NCBI RefSeq assembly: GCF_011046245.1 | Contig: NZ_CP049241.1 | Location: forward strand, 3,116,001-3,180,000 | Source: Allorhizobium pseudoryzae | Lineage (GTDB): Bacteria; Pseudomonadota; Alphaproteobacteria; Rhizobiales; Rhizobiaceae | Direction: 5' to 3' | DNA: 64,000 nucleotides | Shown here: positions 18,069-25,737 of the stretch, one piece after another | Position numbering within the stretch: position 1 is the stretch's first letter | Layout: each line of letters begins with the position of its first letter | Notes under the pieces: model-generated | Seen by the model: only the letters and a program-made list of their open reading frames with translations | Database searches by the model: none | What the model was told of the DNA's origin: nothing | Translations under genes and position numbers: made by a program

Positions 18069-18080
18069 CGCGTCTCCGTA

Positions 18081-18108
18081 GCGGATGAGGCTCGTGTGGC
18101 TCATCCGC
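18081..18108. other. Hairpin downstream of the 53-residue ORF
   Basis: Nine-base arms GCGGATGAG and its complement (18081-18089, 18100-18108) with a 10-base loop and no T-run. It lies 13 bases after the stop of the small ORF and 36 bases before the stronger terminator at 18144. Its role is uncertain; it may protect the transcript end. Confidence 0.5.
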
Positions 18109-18143
18109 GATGACGGATCCAGCCTTGGCAACGGACCATGATG

Positions 18144-18180
18144 AAAAAAGGCGCTACCCCTGGCGGGGAGCGCCTTTTTC
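18144..18180. terminator. Bidirectional terminator between the small ORF and BA14K
   Basis: The stem AAAAAGGCGCT-A-CCCC pairs with GGGG-AGCGCCTTTTT around a TGGC loop, with one bulged A. A-run and T-run on both sides allow termination in either direction. It sits between the plus-strand small ORF and the convergent BA14K gene. Confidence 0.85.
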
Positions 18181-18306
18181 CGTTTGAGCATGCGCGTCAG
18201 CTTCTGATTCGCGCGCAGCGTTTTCGTCCGTTCTATCGACCAAACCCCGGACGAGGTTTGGCAGGAGGCAGGCCTTTCGGCCTGACCTCACAGACGAATC
18301 ATCGGA

Positions 18307-18759
18307 TCAGTTATAGGGCGAGTTGCACCGTGCCCTGACGCCGACGCGTGGGACGTAGGTATCATCGGAAGCGCGATAGGTTCGATAACGATCCGAACAC
18401 CACTGAACGTGACGGCTGGACATCGCATGGCCGCGGGTCGGGCGATCGTTCAACGCGCCGCCGATGATGGCGCCGGCACCGAAGGCGGCAAGCGGATACC
18501 ACCAGCCGTCACTGTGGCGGCGGTAACCACGCCGATGCTCGCGATAACCTCTGTGGCCATGGTAATAACGGCGATGATCCCGCTGGCGCTCATATCGATG
18601 ATGCTGCCGGTAATGGCGTCTATACTGCACCTCCTGCACATCGGTCACCTGTTGCGCCCTTGCCGTCGGCATCACCACGGCGCCGGCCGGAAACACGGAG
18701 GTCGTGAACATCAAGGCGCTGATGGCACCGGCGGTTAAAGTCTTTGCTAAAGCGATCAA
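18307..18759 (-). CDS. BA14K family exported protein
   Basis: A 150-residue protein with a signal peptide (MIALAKTLTAGAISALMFTTS and on). A His/Arg/Tyr-rich low-complexity middle (RRHYRQHHRYERQRDHRRYY) and a short hydrophobic glycine-rich stretch (AAFGAGAIIGGAL) follow. The BA14K signature HVQWCSDRYRTYRASDDTYVP and RARCNSPYN ends the protein. The family includes the 14-kDa immunoreactive protein of Brucella, linked to cell-surface properties. The conserved two cysteines are present. Function here is inferred only from the family. Confidence 0.9.
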   Translation of the reverse strand: MIALAKTLTAGAISALMFTTSVFPAGAVVMPTARAQQVTDVQEVQYRRHYRQHHRYERQRDHRRYYHGHRGYREHRRGYRRHSDGWWYPLAAFGAGAIIGGALNDRPTRGHAMSSRHVQWCSDRYRTYRASDDTYVPRVGVRARCNSPYN

Positions 18760-18962
18760 GGCAAGTCTCCTGTGTTGATATCATAGAAACATAACCCGAC
18801 CATGTTCGGTTCCCGCACGTGAACATCGCATGAATAGCTAATATACAGTGCCTCCGGCAGGAGACTACGTCCGTTCATCGGACTCAACGAAGGCCACCCC
18901 GCGGGAAAACGATGAAACTTCACCTGGCTCCGGGCGTTTGCAGCCGCAAACGGAGGCATCGC

Positions 18963-19346
18963 ATGACCACCGGGTTTTCACAGGTCCTCGACTATTCGAC
19001 GCGCTTCATCGAACTCATCGGGATCTTCGTCATCGTAATCGGCATCGCCGTTGCCGGCATTCGCTTCCTGCGGGACCGAGCGGAAGACGGAGCCTATCAC
19101 ACGCTTCGGTCGACCTTGGGCCGGGCAATCCTTCTTGGCCTGGAGCTCCTGGTCGCAGCTGACATCATCAATACGGTGGCAATAGAACCCACACTGGAGA
19201 GCCTGGCGGTTCTCGCCGGCATCGTCCTGATCAGGACGTTCCTGAGCTTCTCGCTGGAGGTCGAGATCGAGGGGAGATGGCCGTGGCAACGCGCGCGACG
19301 GCAAGAGCCTTCCCCGGCGACGGCACGTCGCCGCAATCCAGCATGA
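18963..19346 (+). CDS. DUF1622 family membrane protein
   Basis: A 127-residue protein with three hydrophobic segments (IELIGIFVIVIGIAVAGIRF, LGRAILLGLELLVAADII, SLAVLAGIVLIRTFLSFSL) and a basic tail RARRQEPSPATARRRNPA. It fits the DUF1622 family of small membrane proteins without known function. The frame is open earlier, but the ATG at 18963 has GGAGG 6 bases before it and is chosen. It stands divergent from BA14K. Confidence 0.85.
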   Translation: MTTGFSQVLDYSTRFIELIGIFVIVIGIAVAGIRFLRDRAEDGAYHTLRSTLGRAILLGLELLVAADIINTVAIEPTLESLAVLAGIVLIRTFLSFSLEVEIEGRWPWQRARRQEPSPATARRRNPA

Positions 19347-19393
19347 CCCGTTTCGTGACGAATACGAGATCTTTTGAGAGGTTCAGACAACAA

Positions 19394-19412
19394 GGCCGCC
19401 CCTGGGGCGGCC
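19394..19412 (-). terminator. Likely terminator of tRNA-Arg
   Basis: A GC-rich perfect palindrome GGCCGCCCC-T-GGGGCGGCC. On the minus strand it is followed by TTGTTGTCTG, a T-biased stretch. It lies 84 bases beyond the tRNA-Arg 3' end. It is also 48 bases past the DUF1622 stop and may serve both. Confidence 0.6.
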
Positions 19413-19496
19413 CAAACACACAGTCTGATGAAGAAGTGGCGACCAAAGAGATCGTCTGGACGCGACACCCATGTCCGGGCCGGACAATTTGGGAAG

Positions 19497-19573
19497 TGGC
19501 GACCCCTGCAGGACTCGAACCTGCGACCTACTGCTTAGAAGGCAGTTGCTCTATCCAGTTGAGCTAAGGGGCC
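19497..19573 (-). tRNA. tRNA-Arg (anticodon TCT)
   Basis: On the minus strand the 5' end is GGCCCCTTAGCTCAACTGG and the gene runs 77 bases including an encoded CCA. The anticodon loop is CTTCTAA (TCT) within an ACTGC/GCAGT stem, the T arm has GGTTCGAGTCC, and the acceptor stem pairs GGCCCCT with AGGGGTC. It reads AGA codons. Confidence 0.97.
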
Positions 19574-19601
19574 GTTCCCTGTCGCGAGCCTCAGGCTCGG
19601 A

Positions 19602-19907
19602 TCAGTGAGTCCAGGGCTGGGTGCGATTGAAACGGAAGTTGTCCGAATAGGAAACGGTCTGACGCTTGGCTTCCTTCGGCGGGATGACGCGGTAGTCGAT
19701 GCCGTTGCGCTCGGCATAGGCCTGAGCCAGTTCCTGCGTCTCGAAGGTCAGGCGGACCTGCTGCTTCATGTCGGACGAGGATGTGTACCCGAGGATAGGA
19801 TCGATGCGCCGCGGCTCTTCCTGATCGAATTCAAGCACCCAGAGATGGGTCTTGGCCTTGCCGGATTGCATGGCGGTCTTTGCAGGACGATAAATCTTCG
19901 CGGTCAT
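19602..19907 (-). CDS. ETC complex I subunit conserved-region protein (NDUFS4-like)
   Basis: A 101-residue protein matching the ETC_C1_NDUFA4/NDUFS4 family, known in mitochondria as the 18-kDa complex I accessory subunit. Visible family features are MTAKIYRPAKTAMQSGKAKT, WVLEFDQEEPRRIDPILGYTSS, FETQELAQAYAERNGIDYRV and SYSDNFRFNRTQPWTH. The ATG at 19907 gives the normal alphaproteobacterial length; the frame is open upstream but implausible. It lies between tRNA-Arg and tRNA-Pro. A role in NADH dehydrogenase is inferred from the family. Confidence 0.92.
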   Translation of the reverse strand: MTAKIYRPAKTAMQSGKAKTHLWVLEFDQEEPRRIDPILGYTSSSDMKQQVRLTFETQELAQAYAERNGIDYRVIPPKEAKRQTVSYSDNFRFNRTQPWTH

Positions 19908-20053
19908 GTCAATCAACGCTCCCTTGCGCGCTACAGGCTCATCAGCACGGCGGCGGTGCCTGTATCCGCTGCCGATCCCCGCCAGACCCGTTGCCGGGTC
20001 ACCTGGCCGGACAATCAACGCCGGAGCAAGGTCCAGCACCTGATCGGCGGCGA

Positions 20054-20130
<77 letters not shown>

Positions 20131-20212
20131 TTCCAACGATGAAAAGCGAGATACACGCTTCGCCCCTTGGCCGCAACTCTAAAATCGTCTTTTCAAGAAG
20201 AGGTTAAGCGCG

Positions 20213-20713
20213 TCACGGCGCATTGCCGATTTGTGCGCTTCGGACGCGGTCGCCCACGCGAATGGAGCGCCGCTTCACCTCTCCGGCATTCAGTTCCAGA
20301 ACGAAGTCCACCGGCCCGCGGGACGAGATCACCGTCTCCGACAGCGGCACTGCTCCTTCATGAATATGCGTAATGCGCCCCTTGGCATCGATGAACAGCA
20401 TGTCGAGCGGAATCAGCGTGTTGCGCATCCACATCGTCACCTCGCGCGGCGCCTCGAAATCGAACAGCATGCCTGCGTCCGGGGCCATCTCCTTGCGGTA
20501 CATCAGCCCCTGTTGGCGCTGCGCCGACTGAAGCGCCAGTTCCACGGTGAACTGGTGCCGCGCGCCACCCGCCGTTTCGATGACGAGCGGTTCCGTTGTG
20601 AAGGTCACATCGGCCGCGGCCGTCGGACCGGAAAAGGCCGTCACAGACAGAACGACAAACAGAAAGAGCGCCAGAATGGCGCTCGCGAGAAATTTCAGGC
20701 GTGACACGTCCAT
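20213..20713 (-). CDS. DUF192 family exported protein
   Basis: A 166-residue protein with an N-terminal hydrophobic segment (LASAILALFLFVVLSVTAF), probably a signal peptide or anchor. The DUF192 domain follows, with QRQQGLMYRKEMAPDAGMLF, the MWMRNTLIPLDMLFID motif and VPLSETVISSRGP. The function of the family is unknown. It starts with ATG at 20713 two bases after the upstream cold-shock gene ends, so they are an operon. An earlier TTG in the same frame would overlap that gene's stop and is not preferred. Confidence 0.88.
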   Translation of the reverse strand: MDVSRLKFLASAILALFLFVVLSVTAFSGPTAAADVTFTTEPLVIETAGGARHQFTVELALQSAQRQQGLMYRKEMAPDAGMLFDFEAPREVTMWMRNTLIPLDMLFIDAKGRITHIHEGAVPLSETVISSRGPVDFVLELNAGEVKRRSIRVGDRVRSAQIGNAP

Positions 20714-20715
20714 GG

Positions 20716-21294
20716 TCAATGGGCCCGTGGCAGGGCGGCCGGGCCGTCTGGATGGATTTCAGCGGCCATCAAACCCTTTTCGCCGGGTCCGAAACGCACC
20801 AGCACCACCTGGCCGGGCCGCAGTTCCGTCAGACCGAAGCGGCGAAGCGTTTCCATGTGGATGAAGATGTCCTCGGTGCCCTCGCCGCGGGTCAGGAAGC
20901 CGAACCCCTTGGTGCGGTTGAACCATTTGACGAGCGCACGCTCAAGCCCGCTTGTCGCGGTGACCTGCACATGGGTGCGCACCGGCGGCATCTGCGACGG
21001 ATGCACCGCGGTGGACTGGTCCATGGAGAGAATGCGAAACGCCTGGAAACCCCGGTCGCGGCGCTGGATGAGCGCCACGATGCGCGTTCCCTCGAGAATC
21101 GTCTGGTATCCGTCGCGCCTGAGGCAGGACACGTGCAGCAGGACATCCTGCATGCCGTTATCGGGCACGATGAAGCCAAAGCCCTTGGCCACATCGAACC
21201 ACTTCACCACGCCGGTGATCTCGGTCAGCTCAACCGGCTCGCCCGCAAGTTCCTCGAAACTCGCAACGCCCTTCGATGACATTCTGTCCGCCAT
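20716..21294 (-). CDS. Two-domain cold shock protein
   Basis: A 192-residue protein with two cold-shock domains. The first has VVKWFDVAKGFGFIV and the second VKWFNRTKGFGFLT; both keep the RNP1 pattern KGFGF and DVLLH/DIFIH RNP2-type motifs. A linker of about 45 residues separates them. Such double CSD proteins are usual in Alphaproteobacteria and bind single-stranded nucleic acid. The ATG at 21294 has AGGGG 8 bases before it; a GTG at 21321 and an ATG at 21282 are alternatives. It is first in an operon with the DUF192 gene. Confidence 0.92.
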   Translation of the reverse strand: MADRMSSKGVASFEELAGEPVELTEITGVVKWFDVAKGFGFIVPDNGMQDVLLHVSCLRRDGYQTILEGTRIVALIQRRDRGFQAFRILSMDQSTAVHPSQMPPVRTHVQVTATSGLERALVKWFNRTKGFGFLTRGEGTEDIFIHMETLRRFGLTELRPGQVVLVRFGPGEKGLMAAEIHPDGPAALPRAH

Positions 21295-21508
21295 TCTGTC
21301 TGCCCCTGGATTACGCGTCACGGTGGCACGGTTAACTGATTCTTATAAGATATGTTAACATCGCGCCGAACGTCCAGCGCAAGCCCCCGCCCACGCTTTA
21401 TCCCGTCATTTATAGCGCTTGCTGCTTGCCTGAAGCTGGCCAGTGCCGCATATCCACCCCGTCCCCGGAAAACGCCGGGATATCCAAGCTTTTGGAGGAT
21501 TGCGATCT

Positions 21509-21949
21509 ATGCGTTACCTGCACACCATGGTCCGGATCAAGGACCTCGATGCATCGCTCGATTTCTACACCCGTATCTTCGGTCTCAAGGAGGTGCGCCG
21601 CATCGAAAACGAAAAAGGTCGCTTTACGCTGATCTTTCTCGCCGCACCGGAGGATGTCGATGCCGGTACCAATCTCAAGGCACCGCTGCTCGAACTGACC
21701 TATAACTGGGACACGGAAGACTATAGCGGCGGGCGCAATTTCGGCCACCTCGCCTACGAGGTCGATAACATCTACGACTTCTGCCAGCAGGTGATGGACA
21801 AGGGCGTCACCATCAACCGCCCGCCGCGCGACGGCAACATGGCCTTCATCAAGTCGCCGGACGGCATCTCCATCGAACTCTTGCAGAAGGGCCCGGCGCT
21901 GGAGCCGGCCGAACCCTGGGCCTCCATGCCGAACACCGGCAACTGGTAG
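21509..21949 (+). CDS. gloA: Lactoylglutathione lyase (glyoxalase I)
   Basis: A 146-residue glyoxalase I that turns the methylglyoxal-glutathione hemithioacetal into lactoylglutathione. Metal ligands are visible: His in RYLHTMVRI (H5), Glu in PLLELTYNW, His in FGHLAYEV and Glu in ISIELLQK. The start at 21509 follows GGAGG; the longer frame from 21443 has no family match. It stands alone, with the two-domain cold-shock gene divergent upstream. Confidence 0.95.
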   Translation: MRYLHTMVRIKDLDASLDFYTRIFGLKEVRRIENEKGRFTLIFLAAPEDVDAGTNLKAPLLELTYNWDTEDYSGGRNFGHLAYEVDNIYDFCQQVMDKGVTINRPPRDGNMAFIKSPDGISIELLQKGPALEPAEPWASMPNTGNW

Positions 21950-22076
21950 GCCTAGAAAGCGAGTTAACGATCGGCTCCGGCGCCTGCCCTTTTGCGGCGC
22001 CGGACCTGCACCCCAGCCTGACGCAGGCTTCATGCGGCATCCTTGTCTCCAAACGACAGTCCAATGGACGGATGCC

Positions 22077-22685
22077 ATGGCGAACAGCCCGAATTCAAAA
22101 ACACCCCTTCTCTGCGCCCGCCGCCTGGTTCTGCCTGCGCTTTTCGCGGCAACCACCAGCCTGTCCGGCTGCAGCCTCTCCCTGCTCAGCAAGGCAGACG
22201 CGCCAAGCGCGGAAACGGCGGTGGCCGCCGCCGATCCTGCCGAACCGGAGGCGAAACCGGACGCGCCGGCAACGCCGAAGCCGGCCGGGCTCTATGTCGA
22301 TCCGATGATTTCCACCGCCAGCAAAACAAAATCCGGACGTCGCGAATTGCCGTTGCGCACGCCGCCGGGCGGCGCAATGCCAGCCGCTCCGCCGGTGATG
22401 GCGCGGGCCCCGTCCGCGGCGCATGGCCCTCAGGCCACGCAAGCAGGGCAGACGGCCGCCAACAATCTGGGCGACGTGGTCAACCAGCCGACCGGCGTTC
22501 ACGCCTACCAGAACAGTATCTTTGCGCTCGCCAATGCCAACGGCCAACCGTCAGCCGATGGCAGCGTACCCGCCTATGCGCCGGCGCGCGGCATCAATCC
22601 GATGTCGGGAAGTGTCTTCAGCGCCCGCACCGCGCCAGCGGCGGTCCCTGCCCCGGCGGGCGCAAACAATGACGGGCTCTGGTAG
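22077..22685 (+). CDS. Predicted lipoprotein, Pro/Ala-rich
   Basis: I do not recognise a family. The 202-residue protein has a lipoprotein signal (LVLPALFAATTSLSGC, lipobox LSGC), so it should be acylated at that cysteine and attached to a membrane. The rest is low-complexity, rich in Ala and Pro, with no clear domain. SGRRELPLRTPPGGAMP and NSIFALANANGQPSADG are the least repetitive parts. The ATG at 22077 is chosen because it gives a normal signal length. It is followed after about 115 bases by the first tRNA-Glu promoter. Confidence 0.7.
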   Translation: MANSPNSKTPLLCARRLVLPALFAATTSLSGCSLSLLSKADAPSAETAVAAADPAEPEAKPDAPATPKPAGLYVDPMISTASKTKSGRRELPLRTPPGGAMPAAPPVMARAPSAAHGPQATQAGQTAANNLGDVVNQPTGVHAYQNSIFALANANGQPSADGSVPAYAPARGINPMSGSVFSARTAPAAVPAPAGANNDGLW

Positions 22686-22797
22686 ACGCCGAAGCGAAAC
22701 AGCCGCCGGTAAGGGGCTGAAAAGGCGCAGAAAACGCCGCTTTGTCCACAGCGCCGCGCAGGCTGGGAAAAAATTCGAGAGACTTGAAAAAAGACGC

Positions 22798-22826
22798 TTG
22801 CGCTGCACAAACCTCCTCCCTATAAG
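22798..22826 (+). promoter_or_regulatory. Promoter of tRNA-Glu copy 1
   Basis: A -35-like TTGCGC (22798-22803), a 17-base spacer and -10 TATAAG (22821-22826) lie just ahead of the first tRNA-Glu. A GC-rich GGCGCC discriminator follows the -10, as in stable RNA promoters under stringent control. The same layout precedes all three copies. Confidence 0.7.
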
Positions 22827-22839
22827 GGCGCCACAGCAC

Positions 22840-22914
22840 GCGCCCTTCGTCTATCGGTTAGGACGTCAGATTTTCATTCTGAAAAGAGGGGTTCGACTCC
22901 CCTAGGGCGTGCCA
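22840..22914 (+). tRNA. tRNA-Glu (anticodon TTC), copy 1
   Basis: A 75-base tRNA with encoded CCA. It starts GCGCCCTTCGTC and has anticodon loop TTTTCAT (TTC) in a TCAGA/TCTGA stem. The T arm has GGTTCGACTCC, and the acceptor pairs GCGCCCT with AGGGCGT (one G-T). It reads GAA and GAG. Identical in sequence to copy 2. Confidence 0.97.
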
Positions 22915-23051
22915 CCCGTACCCTCCCTTGACATCTCTGAATTCAAGCAGTTCTTCGGCGCTGATCTGCGCGCCATGGCGCCGGTTCGACGGGCCTTGGC
23001 ACGGGTTTTCCACCGCCCGTCAAATTTCTCCGGCGCCCCTCATTTTTCCGC

Positions 23052-23079
23052 TTGCGTCGTGAAAATCTGCGCGTATAAG
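23052..23079 (+). promoter_or_regulatory. Promoter of tRNA-Glu copy 2
   Basis: TTGCGT (23052-23057), a 16-base spacer and TATAAG (23074-23079), followed by GGCGCC, ahead of the second tRNA-Glu. The element matches those of copies 1 and 3 although the surrounding bases differ. Confidence 0.65.
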
Positions 23080-23090
23080 GGCGCCCACAC

Positions 23091-23165
23091 GCGCCCTTCG
23101 TCTATCGGTTAGGACGTCAGATTTTCATTCTGAAAAGAGGGGTTCGACTCCCCTAGGGCGTGCCA
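23091..23165 (+). tRNA. tRNA-Glu (anticodon TTC), copy 2
   Basis: 75 bases with encoded CCA, identical to copy 1 over the whole tRNA. It lies 176 bases after copy 1, with a separate promoter. Confidence 0.97.
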
Positions 23166-23297
23166 CTCTCCTCCCAGATTACGTTTCTTCTTCAGGATGT
23201 TACACGCCATACCGCATCTGATGGACGGGCGTGTACGCGCGGTGTTCGACCCGCCGAAAAATCTCTCACTTTCGTCATCGAAACGTCATTTTGACGC

Positions 23298-23326
23298 TTG
23301 CATGACAGAACGCTGGCCCCTATAAG
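23298..23326 (+). promoter_or_regulatory. Promoter of tRNA-Glu copy 3
   Basis: TTGCAT (23298-23303), a 17-base spacer and TATAAG (23321-23326), followed by GGCGCC, ahead of the third tRNA-Glu. It matches the other two copies. Confidence 0.65.
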
Positions 23327-23339
23327 GGCGCCACGGCAC

Positions 23340-23414
23340 GCGCCCTTCGTCTATCGGTTAGGACGCCAGATTTTCATTCTGGAAAGAGGGGTTCGACTCC
23401 CCTAGGGCGTGCCA
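23340..23414 (+). tRNA. tRNA-Glu (anticodon TTC), copy 3
   Basis: 75 bases with encoded CCA. It differs from copies 1 and 2 at only two positions: the first anticodon-stem pair is C-G (23366 and 23382) in place of T-A. The change is compensatory, so the stem stays intact and the gene should work. It lies 174 bases after copy 2. Confidence 0.97.
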
Positions 23415-23507
23415 CCCAATCCCCTTACAGATATGCAGAGTGAACCGGTCGCCGAGCTGCGCCGCACGGTTTTCTTGCTTGCTTCGACCGTCACGTGAGC
23501 GCGGGGC

Positions 23508-25310
23508 TCAGATGGCCTTGGCGGCGTCCAGGATGCGCAACTGCATCCGCCGGCTGCCCTGCCAGTGATCGGCGCTGAGGCAGCCTGCCAGGTGCAGTTG
23601 CTGGCCGCGCGAGGAGAGAAGCAACTGCCCGAGCGACGTATCGCCGGCCCGAAAGGCGATCGCCTCAAGCCTTGTGCCATCCATGGCTTGCAGCGTCGCC
23701 TTCACATGCGAGGTGCCGATCAGCCGCGAATCGACGATCCGATGGGCGGGGATGGCGAAGATCGGCTGGCTGTGGCCGGAACCATAGGGACCGGCCTGCT
23801 CCAGCTGGTCGTAGAGCGCCAGTGTCGCGCCGGAGGCGGCGAGAGCACCATCGATCTTCAGAACATGGCTTGCGACCAGAGACGGCACCTGTGCGGCGGC
23901 AATCGCTTCGAAATGGGCGCGCAGCGCACCGAGCCTGTCGCGCTCCACCGTCAGGCCGGCAGCCATGGCATGCCCGCCCCCCTTGACCAGCAATCCAGCC
24001 TCGACGGCACCGCGCACCATCTTGCCCATGTCGAAGCCCGGAATCGAACGGCCGGAGCCGGCGCCCCTGCCGGACGCATCGAAGGCGATGGCAAAGGCCG
24101 GGCGCTTGAACTTCTCCTTGAGACGCGCGGCAATCAGGCCGACGATGCCCGGATGCCAGCTGTTGCTGGCGGTCACGATGACGCTCGCGCTTTCGCCATC
24201 GCCATATTCAGCCACGACTTCGGCTTCCGCTTCGGCGAGCATGACCGCCTCCATCGCCTGGCGCTCACGGTTCAGGTCATCGAGGCGCGCGGCGATCTCG
24301 TCGGCCTGGGGTGCATCGTCCAGCGTCAGAAGCCGGCTACCGAGGGCCGCATCGCCGATTCGCCCGCCGGCATTGATCCTTGGGCCGATCAGAAAGCCGA
24401 GGTGATAGGGGGTTACAGGACCGCCAAGACCGGTCTTGCGGAAAAGCGCCGCGAGGCCTGCATTGCCCATGTGCCGTGCCGCGAGCAGCCCCTTCACCAC
24501 ATAAGCGCGGTTCAACCCCTTCAGCGGCACGACATCGCAGACCGTGGCCAAAGCCACGAGATCGAGATGCCGCAACAGATCAAGCGAGCCGGCGCGCGGG
24601 TCTCCCCGTTCGCGCAGCAGCCGTGCGGTGGCGACCAGCACCAGGAACACCACGCCGGCCGCGCACAGATGCCCCTGCCCCGACAGGTCGTCCTGACGGT
24701 TCGGATTGACGAGCGCCACGCAGGGCGGCAGGTCCGGTCCCATCTGGTGGTGATCGATCACCACCACGTCGCATCGCTCTTCAGCGGCGGCAAGCAGCGA
24801 TTCGTGGCTGGTCGAACCGCAATCGACGGTAACGATCAACTGGGCGCCGCCGGCAATCAGCTGGCGGATTGCCGGCGGATTGGGGCCATAGCCCTCGAAG
24901 ATGCGGTCCGGGATGTAGATTTCAGCCACGACGCCAAAATGGGCCAGGAAGCGCCACAGGAGGGCGGAGGCCGAAGCGCCATCGACATCGTAGTCGCCGA
25001 AGATCGCTACCTTCTCCCGGCGACGGATCGCATCGGCGAGCCGGTTCGCTGCCTTCTCGCAGTCGGTCAATGTAAAGGGGTCCGGCATCAGGGACCGGAT
25101 GGTCGGATCGAGAAAGGCGGGAGCCTCGTCCACACCAACGCCGCGCCCGGCAAGCACCCGGGTGATCAGCTCGGGAAGCCCGTGCACCTGCGCCATGGCC
25201 AGCGCCCGGTTCTGACCCGCCTGATCGAGGCGGGACACCCAGCGTTGCCCGCTGACGGACTGTTCGACACCGAGAAAGGCACGCGGGACGGGATCAACCG
25301 GTTCGGTCAT
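23508..25310 (-). CDS. recJ: Single-stranded-DNA-specific exonuclease RecJ
   Basis: A 600-residue RecJ, the 5'-3' single-strand exonuclease of recombination and mismatch repair. DHH domain motifs are visible: IFGDYDVDGASASAL near residue 90, VDCGSTSH, and VVVIDHHQMGP. The DHHA1 region has VKGGGHAMAAGL, and a C-terminal OB-like part ends the protein. The ATG at 25310 is chosen over an upstream in-frame start at 25328. The gene is 93 bases past the third tRNA-Glu, converging with it. Confidence 0.97.
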   Translation of the reverse strand: MTEPVDPVPRAFLGVEQSVSGQRWVSRLDQAGQNRALAMAQVHGLPELITRVLAGRGVGVDEAPAFLDPTIRSLMPDPFTLTDCEKAANRLADAIRRREKVAIFGDYDVDGASASALLWRFLAHFGVVAEIYIPDRIFEGYGPNPPAIRQLIAGGAQLIVTVDCGSTSHESLLAAAEERCDVVVIDHHQMGPDLPPCVALVNPNRQDDLSGQGHLCAAGVVFLVLVATARLLRERGDPRAGSLDLLRHLDLVALATVCDVVPLKGLNRAYVVKGLLAARHMGNAGLAALFRKTGLGGPVTPYHLGFLIGPRINAGGRIGDAALGSRLLTLDDAPQADEIAARLDDLNRERQAMEAVMLAEAEAEVVAEYGDGESASVIVTASNSWHPGIVGLIAARLKEKFKRPAFAIAFDASGRGAGSGRSIPGFDMGKMVRGAVEAGLLVKGGGHAMAAGLTVERDRLGALRAHFEAIAAAQVPSLVASHVLKIDGALAASGATLALYDQLEQAGPYGSGHSQPIFAIPAHRIVDSRLIGTSHVKATLQAMDGTRLEAIAFRAGDTSLGQLLLSSRGQQLHLAGCLSADHWQGSRRMQLRILDAAKAI

Positions 25311-25392
25311 GATGCTCTTTGGTCGCAAAACATGATCGCTTCTAACGCAGCCGCGTCAAAAGCCCAAGGGGATCGCGTCCCGATTTCCCCGG

Positions 25393-25611
25393 TCAGAGCG
25401 TTGCCAGCACCACGGATGCGCCGAGGCAGAGCGGCCAGGACGCCAGCGCGATCGCGACACCCCAATGGCGTTCGACCTCGCCTTCCAACGCTTCGCCCGC
25501 CTGACCGATCTCGTGCATCGGTCGTGCGACCGGCCGGATATCGTCCGGATCGATGGCCGGCACCGGCAGACTGCTCGGCCCCTTCTGTTTGAATGGAATG
25601 ATCGTCGTCAC
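25393..25611 (-). CDS. Small tail-anchored membrane protein, unknown
   Basis: A 72-residue protein with a soluble N-terminal part (TTIIPFKQKGPSS, then PAIDPDDIRPVARPMHEIGQ) and one hydrophobic helix at the C-terminus (GVAIALASWPLCLGASVVLATL). It is probably a C-terminally anchored inner-membrane protein. The GTG at 25611 is preceded by GAGGGAGG 8 bases upstream, a strong ribosome site that favours this start. It lies between hom and recJ on the same strand. I recognise no family; a longer frame on the same strand in another phase looks like chance. Confidence 0.68.
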   Translation of the reverse strand: MTTIIPFKQKGPSSLPVPAIDPDDIRPVARPMHEIGQAGEALEGEVERHWGVAIALASWPLCLGASVVLATL

Positions 25612-25680
25612 TGGGCGCCTCCCTCGCTTCGTGAAGATGGGGGCAGTGTAGACCCGAATGCACCGTTGCACCAGAGCACC

Positions 25681-25707
25681 AAAAAAGCCGCCCTGGATGG
25701 ACGGCTT
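25681..25707 (-). terminator. Rho-independent terminator after hom
   Basis: Arms 25685-25693 and 25699-25707 make a 9-base-pair stem (one G-T) with a 5-base loop. A T-run (six on the minus strand, two in the stem) follows. It lies 30 bases beyond the hom stop and separates hom from the small membrane protein gene. Confidence 0.85.
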
Positions 25708-25737
25708 CCTTCAGTTCAAACGTTCCTGTCCGGCAAA

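Noticed and set aside
23565..25592. A 675-residue plus-strand frame opposite recJ
   Set aside because: Antisense to a certain recJ gene; no family features and no convincing ribosome site.
25307..25663. A 118-residue minus-strand frame between hom and recJ
   Set aside because: It is in another phase from the GTG-started 72-residue frame that has a strong ribosome site, and it has no recognisable features.
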